Source: Cristatella mucedo
Taxonomy: Eukaryota; Bryozoa; Phylactolaemata; Cristatellidae
DNA length: 64,000 nt
NCBI GenBank assembly: GCA_009760855.2
Contig: WPIO01000001.1
Coordinates: forward strand, 1,391,501-1,455,500
Direction: 5' to 3'
The position numbers and the translations under genes were made by a program. Positions 1-11,624 of the stretch are shown here, one piece after another (within the stretch, counting starts at the first letter, position 1; each line of letters begins with the position of its first letter). The notes beneath the pieces are model-generated. The model searched no databases. It saw nothing but the letters and a program-made list of their open reading frames with translations, and was not told where the DNA came from.

Positions 1-284
1 CCCACGCACATGCTTTCATTCACTACTTCGTAGATTTGCTTGCTTTAAATTTCCATATCACTAATTGTATTACTAATCATCGAATACTCTGTTGATATGT
101 GTCATGGTTGAGAGATGGTCTCTGGGTACGGGTCAGGTGACTTAGCTTAACCTTCTTTTCGTGCAGAATTCCTTGTTCCAGAGCTGTTTTATGCAAGTAA
201 TTAAACGGAAAGAATGCACATAATGAAGCGTTACTGTTGTGTCGCTACCCCTGTATGTTATATTTTTCATTATTAAAAAAATAT
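1..284. other. Upstream intron, nothing recognised
   Basis: This AT-rich sequence should be the intron upstream of the first visible exon. I see no exon, repeat or RNA gene in it. The missing first half of the lectin domain is not here. Confidence 0.5.
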
Positions 285-455
285 ACTATAGCTGATTCAA
301 CAACCTTATTTGAATATCCGCAGCAGAGCCTGTACAGCTATCGCAGCCGCTTGCGGTTGGCAATAAAAGATTGGCTCCTGCAGGATTCGAACCCGTGATC
401 TCGGTCAAGAAGAGCGAGCACTAAACTCCTGAGTTACCACAAGATCGAGGCGTGG
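285..455 (-). mobile_element. SINE-B (tRNA-derived), minus strand
   Basis: Read on the minus strand, a tRNA-like head (about 455 to 365) carries a perfect B-box, GGGTTCGAATCC, and an A-box-like stretch. The body repeats the GC-rich hairpin and the 3' end shared with other SINE-B copies at 22455, 29203 and 57678. It could be mistaken for a tRNA gene, but the shared non-tRNA body shows it is a SINE. Confidence 0.7.
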
Positions 456-845
456 AGCTTAAAAATTCTGGTCTATCAATGCAATGATCTGCTTGTGGTG
501 AGCTTACTCGTCGAATCTAACAGCGTATTATTATACAAAGTGATGTTTGGAACTTATCTGACTCGACTGCTATATTCTTTAACGAGCATAATGCAGAGAT
601 AACGTTTCCAATGTTCTTACGCTGCTATGCATGGTTTCTGGTTGTCAGATTTTCAATTCATTAGGAGTTATTAAAAAACACCAGTAGCTCGCGTTTTGTG
701 AAAAACCTTCATTACATTGAGACCTAGCAGGCTATACGTTTAATACTGTTGGTGTTATTTGACCTACACTTTCTCAATCAGCAATTGAATATTAACATTT
801 TAGCTCCAAACTTTCTGATGGAGGACTTCCTAGTTATTTATGCAG
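456..845. other. Intron, nothing recognised
   Basis: Intron sequence ending in the acceptor before base 846 (a pyrimidine/T-rich tract then ATGCAG). No repeat or other feature recognised. Confidence 0.5.
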
Positions 846-1037
846 ACAGCGGATTTATGGGAAGTTTCAGTGCTTGGGAGTTGTGCGACGTCCAAGCAGG
901 AAAGCCTGCTCCTAGAAGCATCTACTACTGTATCTACGACTTCCAGGTCAAGAACCGAGTGGGTGTTCGTCGGTTAAGCACAGTAAATAATGTCTTGACT
1001 CTATGTGAGGTCATCGTATATGGATACCCTGCTCTAA
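846..1037 (+). CDS. Exon: C-terminal half of F-type lectin (fucolectin/F5-8C-like) domain
   Basis: A 64-codon exon, phase 1 at both ends, acceptor ATGCAG at 845 and donor GTAAGC at 1038. Its C-terminal signature LTLCEVIVYG is typical of the last strand of F-type lectin (fucolectin-related, F5/8C fold) domains, where the cysteine pairs with one near the domain start. The preceding NRVGVRR matches the usual strand before it. The fucose-binding His/Arg positions lie mostly in the missing N-terminal half, so sugar binding cannot be judged. Joining to the next exon gives a serine, then CPQGFAGPGC, so the lectin runs straight into the EGF-like module. The reading frame is open further upstream of the acceptor, but that part is intron. 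Confidence 0.72.
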
Positions 1038-1220
1038 GTAAGCCAAAACAGACTATATAAGCTTTGGTGTGTATTGATTGATTTATTGTGACTTTTGTTG
1101 GGCGTCATCTTAGTATTCTCCTGTTGAATTTCGCTCGACATCTAATTACGGCATTGGCGTTTTCATGGCAGGAAGTGCGGCATAATCATATAACTAATGT
1201 GACTAAGCGCAGAAATGCAA
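1038..1220. other. Intron start, nothing recognised
   Basis: Intron after the lectin exon. Nothing recognised before the LINE-A fragment. Confidence 0.5.
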
Positions 1221-1490
1221 TGCATAATTATTATTACAAACAAAACCACGATAAAGTGCCCTCAGAGAACTCATTCTCTTTCTCTCTCAAAGGGCTTTAC
1301 ATTTTCTGCAAACTAAGCTCGATCAAATTGTCTGTAGTAGAATGCTCAATAAGCAATAAAAAGAAAGTCATTACGGGGTCATTTGCATCGGATCAGAAAA
1401 AAGTTTGATCAGTGGCAGCATGCACAGTGTCAGCACTCTTAAGCACATGCATACGTCACTAAAAACACTATTTTTTAGGTCATTAGCATA
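1221..1490 (-). mobile_element. LINE-A 3' end fragment, minus strand
   Basis: Reading left to right, it begins with a short TTA/AAT tail, then the complement of the terminal hairpin (GATAAAGTGCCCTCAGAGAA), then the GCATGC-rich 3' UTR shared by all LINE-A copies. Heavily 5' truncated; only non-coding 3' sequence is left. Confidence 0.75.
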
Positions 1491-2319
1491 TGGTTTGTTA
1501 CAACTAATTTCAAATGAGAACAGAAGTGAGCACCGGAATATTTTCACAGAGGAAAAACTTTCTTATGACAATAAATATCGGCATAATAATAATATTACTG
1601 CTGATGCTTTTTATATAGGGCTCTTAAATAAGTCAATCTATTTCTAGACACTTTACGGTTTCTACAAAAGAAGAACACACGAATGGTTCAATATATTGGC
1701 TGTACTGTGTGAACTACTTGGGCTCATATGCCCAAGGTCTTAGTCAATGAGCAGGATGAGCAAATGAGTGCCACAGTGGCTACTTCTGATTCGCCAGCTT
1801 CATGGCTGCCACGCCCCATTTTTTTCCCAATGCTGAGAATTTTAGATCTAGAATATTCGTAGTCACAGTTGTCAGGCAGTACTAAAAGTTTTGTTTCCTC
1901 GTTATGTAATAGTAGACACCGACTAAATGCTTCAATAGCCACAGGTTTATTGAATATGTAGATTAGTTAACGAAGCATATGACCAGCGATCTCATCTAGC
2001 ACCCTCCTTTAGAGACCCCCAAATAGACTGTAGCTAGAAAGACCTCCACTTGGAGGCCACAAGTTGTCTATCTGCGCCTTGCTTGCCCGGTAGCCAGAGA
2101 ATCAAGATTGGACGCTGAGGCGAAGCACGCTCTCCCTGGCACAGCTGAGCATTTTGGAACCGCGGTCTTCAAAACCAGTCACAGTTGCAACCGAGAAAAT
2201 GTGGTAGCCTGTTTCAGCTCGACGCTTTGCTCGATGCTGGGCAGTCGACCTTGAACTGATTCTGCCCATCACTTATTAAATTTCCAGGCTCACTATCACT
2301 TCCACTTGCTCTCTCGTCC

Positions 2320-2322
<3 letters not shown>
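1491..2322. other. Intron, nothing recognised
   Basis: Mixed-composition intron. No exon with matching splice phase and no repeat family seen. Confidence 0.45.

Positions 2323-2391
<69 letters not shown>
2323..2391. repeat. (CT)n microsatellite
   Basis: Nearly uninterrupted CT dinucleotide run of about 65 bases. Confidence 0.95.
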
Positions 2392-2393
<2 letters not shown>

Positions 2394-2805
2394 TCTCCTA
2401 TTGCAACACAATTGCTACCGACCATCTTTGAGCTTCAATATAAAGCGATTGCTTGTTTCGCACATAAATGCGTCATGTTTAAGCTGAATAATATTTGATA
2501 CTAGGCTTCTGAAATCGAATGAATCATCCGTTTTTTGTCTTTTATTGTATTTATTTATAAATTGATTATCTCTTACGTCAACGAAATTTGTGCGGCGCTT
2601 CAACTGTCATAGACATACACCGTGTGGCTACCACATTCCAATTCCAATTTCTTAAATTGAGTTAAATTTGGGTACTGTGGCATGCAAGTCTATCATCTGC
2701 CTGAATTTTTCAACACCCTTTTCGCAAATAATGTTTTCCGTTTTATCTTTGCAACTTTTGACGCATCATCGGGAGCACTGCGAGACTATTTACATTGCTA
2801 TTTAG
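2392..2805. other. Intron up to EGF-like exon
   Basis: AT-rich intron ending in a T-rich tract and the acceptor TATTTAG. The plus reading frame stays open here by chance; its translation shows no domain. Confidence 0.5.
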
Positions 2806-2955
2806 GCTGTCCTCAAGGTTTTGCTGGACCGGGATGTCTTTTGCGGACCTGTCGCGCGGTGGACTGCAGAGACTATGGTGGCAGGTGTGGCCTGTATGGC
2901 TGCGACTTCCCAGCCTGCCCCGACAGCAGGTATTTGCCACCAGAATGCTGGCTAA
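2806..2955 (+). CDS. Exon: cysteine-rich EGF-like module
   Basis: A 50-codon exon, phase 1 at both ends, acceptor TATTTAG and donor GTAAGT. It opens with CPQGFAGPGC, the classic loop at the end of EGF and laminin-EGF repeats (C-P-x-G-F-x-G-P-x-C). Six more cysteines follow in a compact pattern (TC, DC, RC, GC, AC, EC). Eight cysteines in about 45 residues point to a disulfide-rich extracellular module. The spacing is not a textbook EGF, so the second half may be a lineage-specific cysteine knot. It links the lectin domain to the Ig/FN3 region. Confidence 0.7.
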   Translation, partial: AVLKVLLDRDVFCGPVARWTAETMVAGVACMAATSQPAPTAGICHQNAG

Positions 2956-3555
2956 GTAAGTGTTGACTCTCAAAAAAGCGACGTGCATTTAGGTCGTGCG
3001 TTCTCTTGGAATATTTTTATTTTTTAATGATTACCTTGACAACTATTGGAATCAACACCCCTACAGTATTGCCAGTTTTTTAGTTACTTTCGGCCCCACA
3101 CATTACAGATAAAGCACGGCTGAGTCAAGCGAGCACTCGATAGAGAGTGCTACACGGAGTTTTTTGCACGAGACGGCTGAAAAGGAAATGCTAGGGTGGA
3201 TAGAAACACAAATATCTGGTTGCACACGGATTTCGATAGAGATTTTCACCCAAGATAATATTCTAAGGAAATCTCGATAAACCGTCTATAAACGAAAAAG
3301 GTTACAAGCATTACTGTCAGCAATAAAGCTGTGAGGGCTGGATAACGTTAAAACTGTTTTGCTAATAAAGCCTAAAATGACGCGGCCAACCTGTATATCG
3401 TCTGCGTGTGCTGGAATTTTGGTTATAGCCTTTGCATGTAAACGACAGTACGTTTTTGTCTTTTTATCCGCAGTAAAACTCGGAGTCTTGCTCTATATTT
3501 AACAGCTCTATTTCACTACAGTCAATGCCTGCAAGAGATGGTGTACTTTTTGCAG
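2956..3555. other. Intron, nothing recognised
   Basis: Intron between the EGF-like and first beta-sandwich exons. No mobile element recognised. Confidence 0.5.
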
Positions 3556-3873
3556 CACTTCCAAGTCTTCAGGGCTTAACACTGGAGGCCAATACCACGT
3601 GTGACTCCATTGCTATCTTTTCCGAGGTCTTTACGTTCAGCGGCGACCTTTCACCCACTAAGCTATTGATTGAGTTTACCTCAGGAATTTTTGTAAATAA
3701 GAACTTGACAAAGGAAGACATCCGTAATGGCAGTCGATTGACGCTAACTGTTGGAGCTGAATCAAACCAAACGTACATGCTGAGGATTGTTCCGTATTGG
3801 TGTTACACGGGCGGCTCGTGTTTCCCCGGTGTAAATTCCGAATGGATATCGGTGACCACCGAAACGTGTTCGA
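3556..3873 (+). CDS. Exon: FN3-like extracellular domain 1
   Basis: A 106-codon exon, phase 1 at both ends, with acceptor TTTTTGCAG and a strong donor GTGAGT. Four N-glycosylation sequons (NTT, NLT, NGS, NQT) mark it as extracellular. The end, YMLRIVPYWC then NSEWISVTTE, looks like the F and G strands of a fibronectin-III or cytokine-receptor-like fold, with SEWIS loosely recalling WSxWS. Four cysteines may form two disulfides. Other acceptors at 3522 and 3573 are phase 0 and would not join the upstream exon in frame. Confidence 0.68.
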
Positions 3874-3910
3874 GTGAGTAGTAGAGCTTCTTGTTGACGA
3901 TTGTCTCCGG

Positions 3911-4000
3911 TCTGCTATCTATTACTATTACTATCTATTGCTATTCCTGTCTATCTATCTATTACTATTAATATCTATTGCTATTACTATGCTATATATT
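3911..4000. repeat. Degenerate CTATTACTATT tandem repeat
   Basis: Irregular runs of CTAT, CTATCT and TATTACTAT units just after the exon donor; simple-sequence intron DNA. Confidence 0.75.
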
Positions 4001-4167
4001 ACGGCAACGTTGGGCTGTGCATCGTATGACTACCGAACATTGTAACTTCGAACGCTGCAGCTCTTTTTTTCATCACTAGCGCTTGGACTGCTGCCAGTAA
4101 TGTACGCTAATATCGTGCTATAACTTTCAAGAAGAGCCTATCTATAGTAGTCTGGTTTGGCTGATTT

Positions 4168-4169
4168 AC

Positions 4170-4258
<89 letters not shown>

Positions 4259-4278
4259 TGCTCCCTCTCTCTCTCTCT
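4168..4278. repeat. (CT)n microsatellite
   Basis: About 110 bases of CT repeats with a few interruptions. Any reading frame across it is low-complexity Ser-Leu or Glu-Arg and is not a gene. Confidence 0.95.
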
Positions 4279-4361
4279 GCTTTTATTTCTCTCATTTTCG
4301 TGGTCAAAAGGAGGCTCCGAGGACCTTGTGGTTCTGATAACTATGACGCTATGTCGGCGGA

Positions 4362-4428
4362 GCCTGCAGGTGAATGCCTGCAGGTGGATGCCTGCAGGTG
4401 GATGCCTGCAGGTGGATGCCTGCAGGGG
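4362..4428. repeat. 14-bp minisatellite with PstI-like core
   Basis: Nearly five head-to-tail copies of a 14-bp unit, GCCTGCAGGTGGAT, each carrying the palindromic core CCTGCAGG. The copies are almost identical, so the array is young. Confidence 0.9.
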
Positions 4429-4548
4429 AGAAAAACAAGCTCTGCAGTTTTGCGATCATGAGTAGAGCAAGGGTAGCAGCAAATAGGAGCATCAGGACAA
4501 GCCATCACCCATCGTCTCTTTGGGGTCTTAAGTGATTTAACTCTCATT

Positions 4549-4756
4549 TGCCGTGCTGGTTTGGCCCAGTGGCTTTGGTGCTCACCTCGACCAAGGTCAA
4601 TTGAATGTATATGACCTGCCAGGGATCAGAGGCTGTTTCCAGCCAAACCCGTCATATTCCGGCCACGCTGCCGCTCGCCATGCCGCCGAGCTAGGGTAAG
4701 ACGAGCGGCCGTCCGGTTAAACCTCTTTATATTAACGCATGCGCCAACAACAACAG
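4549..4756 (+). mobile_element. SINE-C, tRNA-like head, GC-rich body, (AAC)n tail
   Basis: The head, GCTGGTTTGGCCCAGTGG then GTGCTCACCTCGACC, resembles the SINE-A head at 45138. The body differs: GC-rich, ending in TTAACGCATGCGCC followed by CAACAACAACA, a typical SINE tail. Single copy in the window, so the boundaries are tentative. Confidence 0.5.
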
Positions 4757-5340
4757 GGGAACTAAACAAGTCTACAGGGAGGGTCCTATACATTATAAAC
4801 TATGGGAGCGCAAGATGACGCAGCAAGCACGAACAAACGTGTTAGTTGGGGTCAGTCGGCTTCCGCAGTCCTGTCGTTGTACCGACTCCGAGTCCAACAG
4901 TACGAGCGTACGCCGTCCAAAACCCGGCTGGCTGAGTAACTGCTGGCTAGTCCGAGTCGACAACTACCACAGTCGTAAGCTTCCACCGAAAGACGCCAAC
5001 ACCGGGGGGGGGGGGTCACAAACAAGCTACACGGGGAATGCGGTATAAACAAGTCGACAACGAGCGAGCTATCCAGCTCCGCTCGGGCCTTGGGTACTGG
5101 TTCCCTTGCGTGCGTGGCAGCATCGCCGGAGCACGCCTGCACGAATCCAGGTGCATAACTCGGCGAGACCGGGAGACTCCAACACCACGACTTACTTGGC
5201 CAACTTCCCGTACCCAGGAGCCCCGGTGACCTCATGTCACCGCATACATCCGGCCATGCAGTAGGTCCGACCCCGGCCTAGCCGGTGACCCTAACCCTCA
5301 CCATAGCCGTCTGGTCCCAGCCAACCGAACCCAGCCTGGG
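4757..5340. other. GC- and CpG-rich block of unknown nature
   Basis: A stretch of about 580 bp, far richer in G+C and CpG than its surroundings, with a run of 12 G at 5004-5015 and a small palindrome CGGTGAC/GTCACCG near 5224-5242. Frames on both strands stay open here because stops are rare in GC-rich DNA; the translations show no domain. It may be an uncharacterised transposon body, an intronic CpG island or a recent insertion. Confidence 0.45.
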
Positions 5341-5757
5341 TACACGTTTATTCAACATTTAGGAGAATTTATCAGTGCAATATGTGACCATTAGCCCTAG
5401 CTGGCCTGCAGATGTTTCTGGTAAATAGGGGCTCATTTTCGGCACATTTTCCGAATTGAAGCCGTTCCATTATATAGCTTTTTAAGCTGACAGTGCTTGA
5501 GGCAAGCGAATTTCAAATGCATTGTCATAAATAGATTTTGGAATTAGATCATGGTACAGTGTCCTGACACAGATATGAAGGACAGAACTTGCGTCTAAAT
5601 AAGGGGAAGCTATCTAAATACCCTTTAAATGAAAAAAAAACTTTCAATATGTACGCTTCTGTCAATTACGACCCTAACTTGCAAGTACGTTGTGACGATT
5701 GCGCAAATTGTCTCACTTCTTAAAAGTGAAATGACTTCTAGTTCAGCTAGCCCGACT
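5341..5757. other. Intron, nothing recognised
   Basis: Composition returns to AT-rich. No feature seen. Confidence 0.45.
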
Positions 5758-6600
5758 AATAATAATTATATTGACACATTTGATAAAGCGCCCTCAGAGA
5801 ACAAACTTTCCTTCTATGCATTTTAAATTTACATCAAAAGAAATAGGATTTAATGCTAAGTGGTAGCATTATTGATAAACAACGTGAATAACGTGGTTAG
5901 GGGTGACATGCTCAAGGTCAGCATGCAAGTGTTGTGAGCGGAAACATGCACAGTGTTGGCAGGTATAAGCACATAACGGACGAATCACAGAAATCCACTA
6001 AATGCTGTGATAAATGGGCGAGGTTTTAATTTCACTGCTAATATGGTAAAGTCAGGGGATGTCGAGACGGAAGTCGGGATGAGTTCCAGGCTTTGGAAGC
6101 ATGCGAACTAAAGGCACGATATCCAAAGGATTTCAGGTTTGTTTGAGGTATAGGTAAACATTAAGATTCCGAAAAGCAGGTGGCGCGACACATAGACACA
6201 TAGCCTAGTGGTATATCTGATGAACAGGCTGGAGCAAAATAACGAAGAGACTCAAAAGTGAAAAAAACACCTTGAAGTTGATGCCATGATGGTAGCCAGT
6301 GCAAGTCGTAGAGAAGTTGTATGATTTGGCGACTGAGAGGCTCACGACAGAAAAGCCTAGCTGCAGAGCTTTTCCCCATCTGTAAGCACCTGATTGAACA
6401 GACCGGTCGACCAGCAAACATTGAATGTCTGAAGTCAAGATGGGATTTCACATATACATGGACCAATGTAGATGACGTATTCCTGTCTAAAAAAGTGTGA
6501 ATTTTAGCAGTGTTGTGTAGCTGAAAATAAGGTAGAAATAATTGTGGTGCTGATGTGGTCGTCTAACAAAGCTTCACTTTAGAACGTGAAACCTTGATTT
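5758..6600 (-). mobile_element. LINE-A 3' part, minus strand
   Basis: Minus-strand copy with terminal hairpin (TAAAGCGCCCTCAGAGAA as seen on plus), 3' UTR, and decayed reverse-transcriptase C-terminal sequence (traces of LLYDLHWLPS and CREPLSRQI). Several stops and frameshifts; 5' truncated. Confidence 0.75.
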
Positions 6601-6904
6601 CGTGCCGGACTACCACAAATCTGTCAAATACTTGGATTTAGATTCAAAACCTACTACATTTAGAGAAACCTTTCGACTGACCCAAGTGAACTAACTCACT
6701 TGATGCTTTAAGCCAACAGCGAACTGAAAAATCTAGTTTCCTTATTGTCTTTATTCTGTCAATGTTAATAAAAAATTATGAATTTTTTATCAGTTCAGGT
6801 TCTCATCGTCAACTATTTTTATATTTTCTTACCTTCTTTTTTGCCACACATGGAAAGATATGCAGTTTTCTCATGTGTCTACGTTACTTATAGTTGTTTT
6901 CATT
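6601..6904. other. Intron, nothing recognised
   Basis: AT-rich intron with no recognised element. Confidence 0.4.
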
Positions 6905-7127
6905 GTAAACCTGTGTGTGCCAGCATGCAGGTGTGCACTTGCAGGCACGCTCGTACATGCATGCTCACACATGTGCAGGTGTGCACTGAGCTTCCCCTCA
7001 CAAGCCCACACACGCAGGCACACTCCTGCACGTGGGCACACACCTGCACCCGGGTGCACACATGCTGGCACACGCAGGCACATGCAGGTATGCACATTGC
7101 TCACTAGCTCACACACACACATATAAG

Positions 7128-7163
<36 letters not shown>

Positions 7164-7206
7164 GCACGCACGCGCACGCACACACACACACACACATATA
7201 TATATA
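6905..7206. repeat. CA-rich degenerate repeat passing into (CA)n
   Basis: First half: irregular GCACACNTGCAG-type units (GTGTGCACTTGCAGGC and relatives). Second half, from about 7110: nearly pure (CA)n with CG interruptions ending in (TA)n. Open frames across it are low-complexity. Confidence 0.9.
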
Positions 7207-7309
7207 TGTGCATTTACTTATTTATTTATATTTATCTATGTGTAGATGCATAAATGCGCACATACTTTCCTCAAATGGCTTGCCGACTTTCGCTGGATAC
7301 GGAATTTAA

Positions 7310-7406
<97 letters not shown>

Positions 7407-7407
7407 T

Positions 7408-7464
<57 letters not shown>
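7310..7464. repeat. Compound microsatellite (TC)n(TA)n(TG)n
   Basis: (TC) to about 7330, (TA) to 7349, then about 115 bases of (TG)n with GAG interruptions. With the (CA)n tract at about 7115-7200 it forms complementary CA/TG arms about 150 bp apart. Confidence 0.95.
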
Positions 7465-7467
<3 letters not shown>

Positions 7468-7699
7468 ATTTGGGCATTTATGTATATGTGAAATTATCAC
7501 ATGCATATTTCAAGTAATAACCTCATGTATATACATAAATACGTATACACCGTGCTTATACATTCCTGAAAGTGTATTATTATGCTGCTATTAGCAATAG
7601 CCCACTCTCGAACTAGTGAAATGCAAAGGATTTTGTTTGAGAAAACCTATCTTAAAAATGCATATACTAGACCAAGGTATTAGAACTATGAAAGTTACA

Positions 7700-8920
7700 G
7701 TCAGGGTTAAGAGCTAGTCACTTTACAGAGTCAATATTGCTTATGGTGTCCGATGACTTTCTTAGAAACAAAGACTTAGGTAAAGTCTCCTTGCTTAGTA
7801 TGCTTGATCTTTTGACAGAATTAAATATTTATTGATCACTAAGTTCTTCCCGAGCGTCTCTCATCTTATCCGGATGGGCACTGGCAATGCATTGCAATGG
7901 GTTAGATCCTATCACAGTGGCAGACTCCAGAGTATTGACGAGGACTGACAAAGATTATCGAAAGAAACCACTAAATTACGAGGTACGTCAGGGTTCTGTG
8001 GTCGATCCACTTCTTTTCGTGGCGTATGCTCTTCCTCTTGTTCACATGATAGCTAAGCAGAATCAAAGCTATAAAGTCGAGGAAGGTGACACTCAGTTGC
8101 ACCTTTTGTTTCATTCCACCCTGCCCTCGAGCTTACCGAATTCTCTACACACCCGTGGTGCACGTATTAATATCATGAACAATTATATTGCAGCCACTTT
8201 CTTAAATTGGTTTCAAGCAAAACCACTTACTATTTATGGGCCAATCAGGTTTTATTTGGACATTAAAAAAATCTAAAATTCCAAATTAGCTCTGCTAGAA
8301 TGTCTACTGTTGAATTTGCACGAAATCTGGGTGTCCTGTTCCAAAATTCCATTAGACCAACAATGAAACCTCTGCAGTCAAGCTGGCTTTATTTCAGCCG
8401 CACAGCATTGCTAAGGATTGGTGCTTGATTTTAGACTGGTATACCCTATCTAATTTGGTCCATGCACTTTTGACATCCCATATCGACTTCTGTAACTCAC
8501 TGTTTTCTGTTCTAAAAGCACATGCAAACAGGTGCTGAGAGTTGATACAATACTCTGCTGCGAGGCTCGTCTGTATTGATCTAAAAAAAATCGCCACATT
8601 ATATCAATTCACTTGGACCTGCACCTACTCCCAACTAGCCAGTGCATTGTCTTCAAGTTTCTGTCAGAGATTATCAGGTGTGTGGCTTCAGTCTGTGGCT
8701 TCAGCTTCTTTATCAAGGCTACATTCCCCCTGGCCAAGAGTCGTACATCCAGCTGTACTAACTAAAACCTTTTAGCCTTATTTCGCAGGAATCACATGCT
8801 TTTGGACATCCTGCCTTTTGTGAGTGAGTATGCTCTCAAAGTTTGCAATTCACAACGAAATCACGTCACAATGTGCTCTGACGTGAAGGCATTTTAAAAG
8901 AAGATTGTAACACACCAGTC
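7700..8920 (+). mobile_element. LINE-A, old plus-strand copy (reverse transcriptase remnants)
   Basis: Heavily diverged. From about 7780 it aligns with the RT active-site region of the copies at 24500 and 62640 (AATATTTATTGATCACTAAG, then GAGCGTCTCTCATCTTATCC). It continues through remnants of GSVVDPLLF and the DFCNSL motif near 8490. The terminal hairpin is missing. The divergence suggests one of the oldest LINE-A insertions here. Confidence 0.65.
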
Positions 8921-9790
8921 TGTTACGGAAAGTATTTTGTGTTATCTGATTTTTCCCGGGTATGCATATACCTGCTTACACTGTGCAACCTGCTGGCTGT
9001 TTCTAACACCAACTACTTGGAATTGTCTTCTAGACAGCGTCTCTAAAGTTCGTAGACCAAAATTGAGTTATTTAAGCTCGCTAAACAATATTTTTATTAT
9101 TACGACTTTTATTTTAAAATATGTTTATAAAACTGCATATTTCATCTAAAGGATATTTATTTTAATACTACTTGCAATTTTTGGTGGTCGCTTTAGCAGC
9201 AAGCTCAACGTCAATTTCTTTGGAAGTTTGTAGCTATAAAGCGAGAGTGCTTCTCCCGGATGCCACTTTTGATACTATAAAAACCAATTCGCACCAACAC
9301 TTGTAATGCTTGTGGAAGCTCTATGGAGACTTGGCAGTAAAACTCAAACCAGCCTATAAACATAACTTCAACAGTCACAACCACATTGCAAACCCCCACT
9401 GAACGTGATCACCGAATGCTTCCGGCTCGAAAAGTCTTTCAAAGCCAGGCAGGTGCCGAGCTCGGGTTACACAGAGGCTTCTCCACAGGCCAGGCTGGGG
9501 GCATCAGTACCTTTCTGTCTATCACTCAAGTTCAAGCTTAACCCGACAAGCTGATCGAGGGTGCATTATTTCTCGGACGGAAGCCTAAGCCGAGAGTGTT
9601 CGCTGCTGCTGACGTGACTAGTTCTGAAAGCCTGTGCCACCCAGAATGTTCCGCTATGTATTTCCACTTCTTACTCAAAACAGCAACAGTAACTATGTGG
9701 TTTTTGTCTTTGTTTAGAGTTTTCAGCGGAGCTTTTGATAGCTCACTCAAAGCCTAAGCTGGTTTCCGTACGAAAATCTTAACCAACTGA
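8921..9790. other. Intron, nothing certain
   Basis: No confident feature. The last 250 bases contain weak traces resembling the LINE-B 3' end. Confidence 0.35.
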
Positions 9791-10500
9791 ATTCATATCA
9801 CTCAAATAAAAAACAAGGTAACATACAAATTCAGGAGAGCAGATTAGGTAGTAAGTAACATAGACGTGGCAGAAATATTATGCCACAGCCGGACGCATGA
9901 GAGTATTTGACATGGCCTAAGTATCAGGGCTGTGAGTTAGGCAGCGTATGACCTGTAAATCAAAATATTCAGTTCTTTAAGCGGAGGGGCGGCACAGCTA
10001 ACGTATTTTCCACGCATGGCCTGAGCGCCCGGTGAAGCTAAAAGTGATGGAACAGTGTCTCTATTTTTGGTTTCCCTGCAAAAAGGGAATTACAATAATC
10101 AAGCCGAGATGGAACTAAGAAGCTTGCTAGATTTTTTGGTAGCCAACACGGAAAATTGTTCCTTATCTTATTTATGGATTGGACGTGATAGCTAGCTGTG
10201 AAAGCAGTTTACTTAACGAAGCTTTCACAATTTTGGAAGTTGTCAAATACTGCTCCTAAATTACGAGAGAACGGTGATAAGCGCCCAGAAGCATCACCTA
10301 TTAGAAGAGAAAATTGTTCAGGTTCAGGATGTTTCCAATGAGCAACAGCCCAGTTTTACCCACGCCCAATGCTGGAAATAATATATATGTTCAGGTCACT
10401 GGTGAGAGCATAAAAGGTGATTTACGAATCACCCAACTGAAAGCAAAAAGCTGTCAAGCTCCAAAATCAATCTAGTGATCAGTTCAAGGCAAGTAAAGCA
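9791..10500 (-). mobile_element. LINE-B fragment, minus strand
   Basis: Shares blocks with other minus-strand LINE-B copies: GCAGATTAGGTAGTAAGTA, then AATTACAATAATCAAGCCGA and TTATGGATTGGACGTGAT, as at 44340-44450 and 30590-30690. No intact frame. Confidence 0.65.
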
Positions 10501-11624
10501 GAAAGGATGACAGTGGCTCATCGTGCCTAACGCCTGCTGAGTACCTTTTTGTTTAGTATAACCTATGCTGAACATCACGGTTTGACTTGGTAAGGTCCCT
10601 ATGCAAACTTACCACGGTCATTGCTGGATCCTGGTGACCATGCTTTCTCTCGGTCTCTTTCATCTCAGCTAACGTGAATCGTTCATATGCTGGGTTAGCA
10701 GTCTCACTCTGAGTTTTACCACTGTTATACCCCAAAAGGTACATTAAACTACATAAACTAGTAGGTAAGTTAATTTGTGTTTGTCTCACTACTTTTAAAA
10801 TGTTTTTTTTATTAAAAACATGTTCTTTTAATATAGAATATACATAATTTGAGAAAAAAGTACTAATCAGAAATATGATAGCGCATTTGTTTTTTATTAT
10901 GCACTATTATTATGCATTATCATGCACGAACATGTTTAAATGATGTTATTAGTGTAAAGTATTTTATGAAAATTACAAATATAGTTTGACATCATACATA
11001 TACTATATGTGTCTCATATATTCATTCTATTCCTGATTAATCACATGCAGTACTTATGTTTGCTGATATTTAAGCAATGCTGAGATATGCTGACGAAGTT
11101 TTTTAAATATTGATAAAAGAAAGATAAAACTATAAATGCTTAATCTAAGTTTATCTTTAAACCAAGAGGTGCACCTCCAGATGACATTACCACGACAGAA
11201 GAATTTCAAGACGTAATTAAAGATTACCGTAAAATGGGCAGATATATTACTGAACCGACTCAAGTTCTACAGATTGCATCTCTTTCGTGTTAACATTTTT
11301 CCTAACATTGTAACCCAATAGTGACTTAGTTGTACTTTCATTACTATTGTCCTAACTACCACGTGCTTAGTCTAACGCCGTATTTTACCTGCAGCTCCTG
11401 TTCTTTTTTACATCTTCTCCTTTAATTGATTTTACCAATTATTTAAAATTGTTTCTGAGTTCTAATTTATTTCATACTTACCAACTTCTCTATGCAATTT
11501 CAATTTATTATTGTTCGTTCTCTTTTATAGCTTTAGCTGGGTCCTCACTTATTACTAATGTAATTCAATAACTTTAATATAAGTAACTTAATAGTACTGT
11601 TAAGTGTTATATTCTTTTTCTTTG
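10501..11624. other. AT-rich intron, nothing recognised
   Basis: Very AT-rich, with short palindromic AT runs. No exon or repeat family recognised. Confidence 0.4.

Noticed and set aside
365-455. Possible tRNA gene on the minus strand (perfect B-box)
   Set aside because: The sequence continues into the SINE-B body shared with five other copies, and a full cloverleaf could not be drawn.
4362-4428. CRISPR-like short repeats
   Set aside because: Head-to-tail units without spacers in an animal genome; a minisatellite.
4815-5235. Overlapping open frames on both strands in the GC-rich block
   Set aside because: Open because stops are rare in GC-rich DNA. No domain, no splice context, and a 12-G run inside.
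7032-7594. Several open frames across the CA/TG microsatellites
   Set aside because: Pure dinucleotide translation; not coding.
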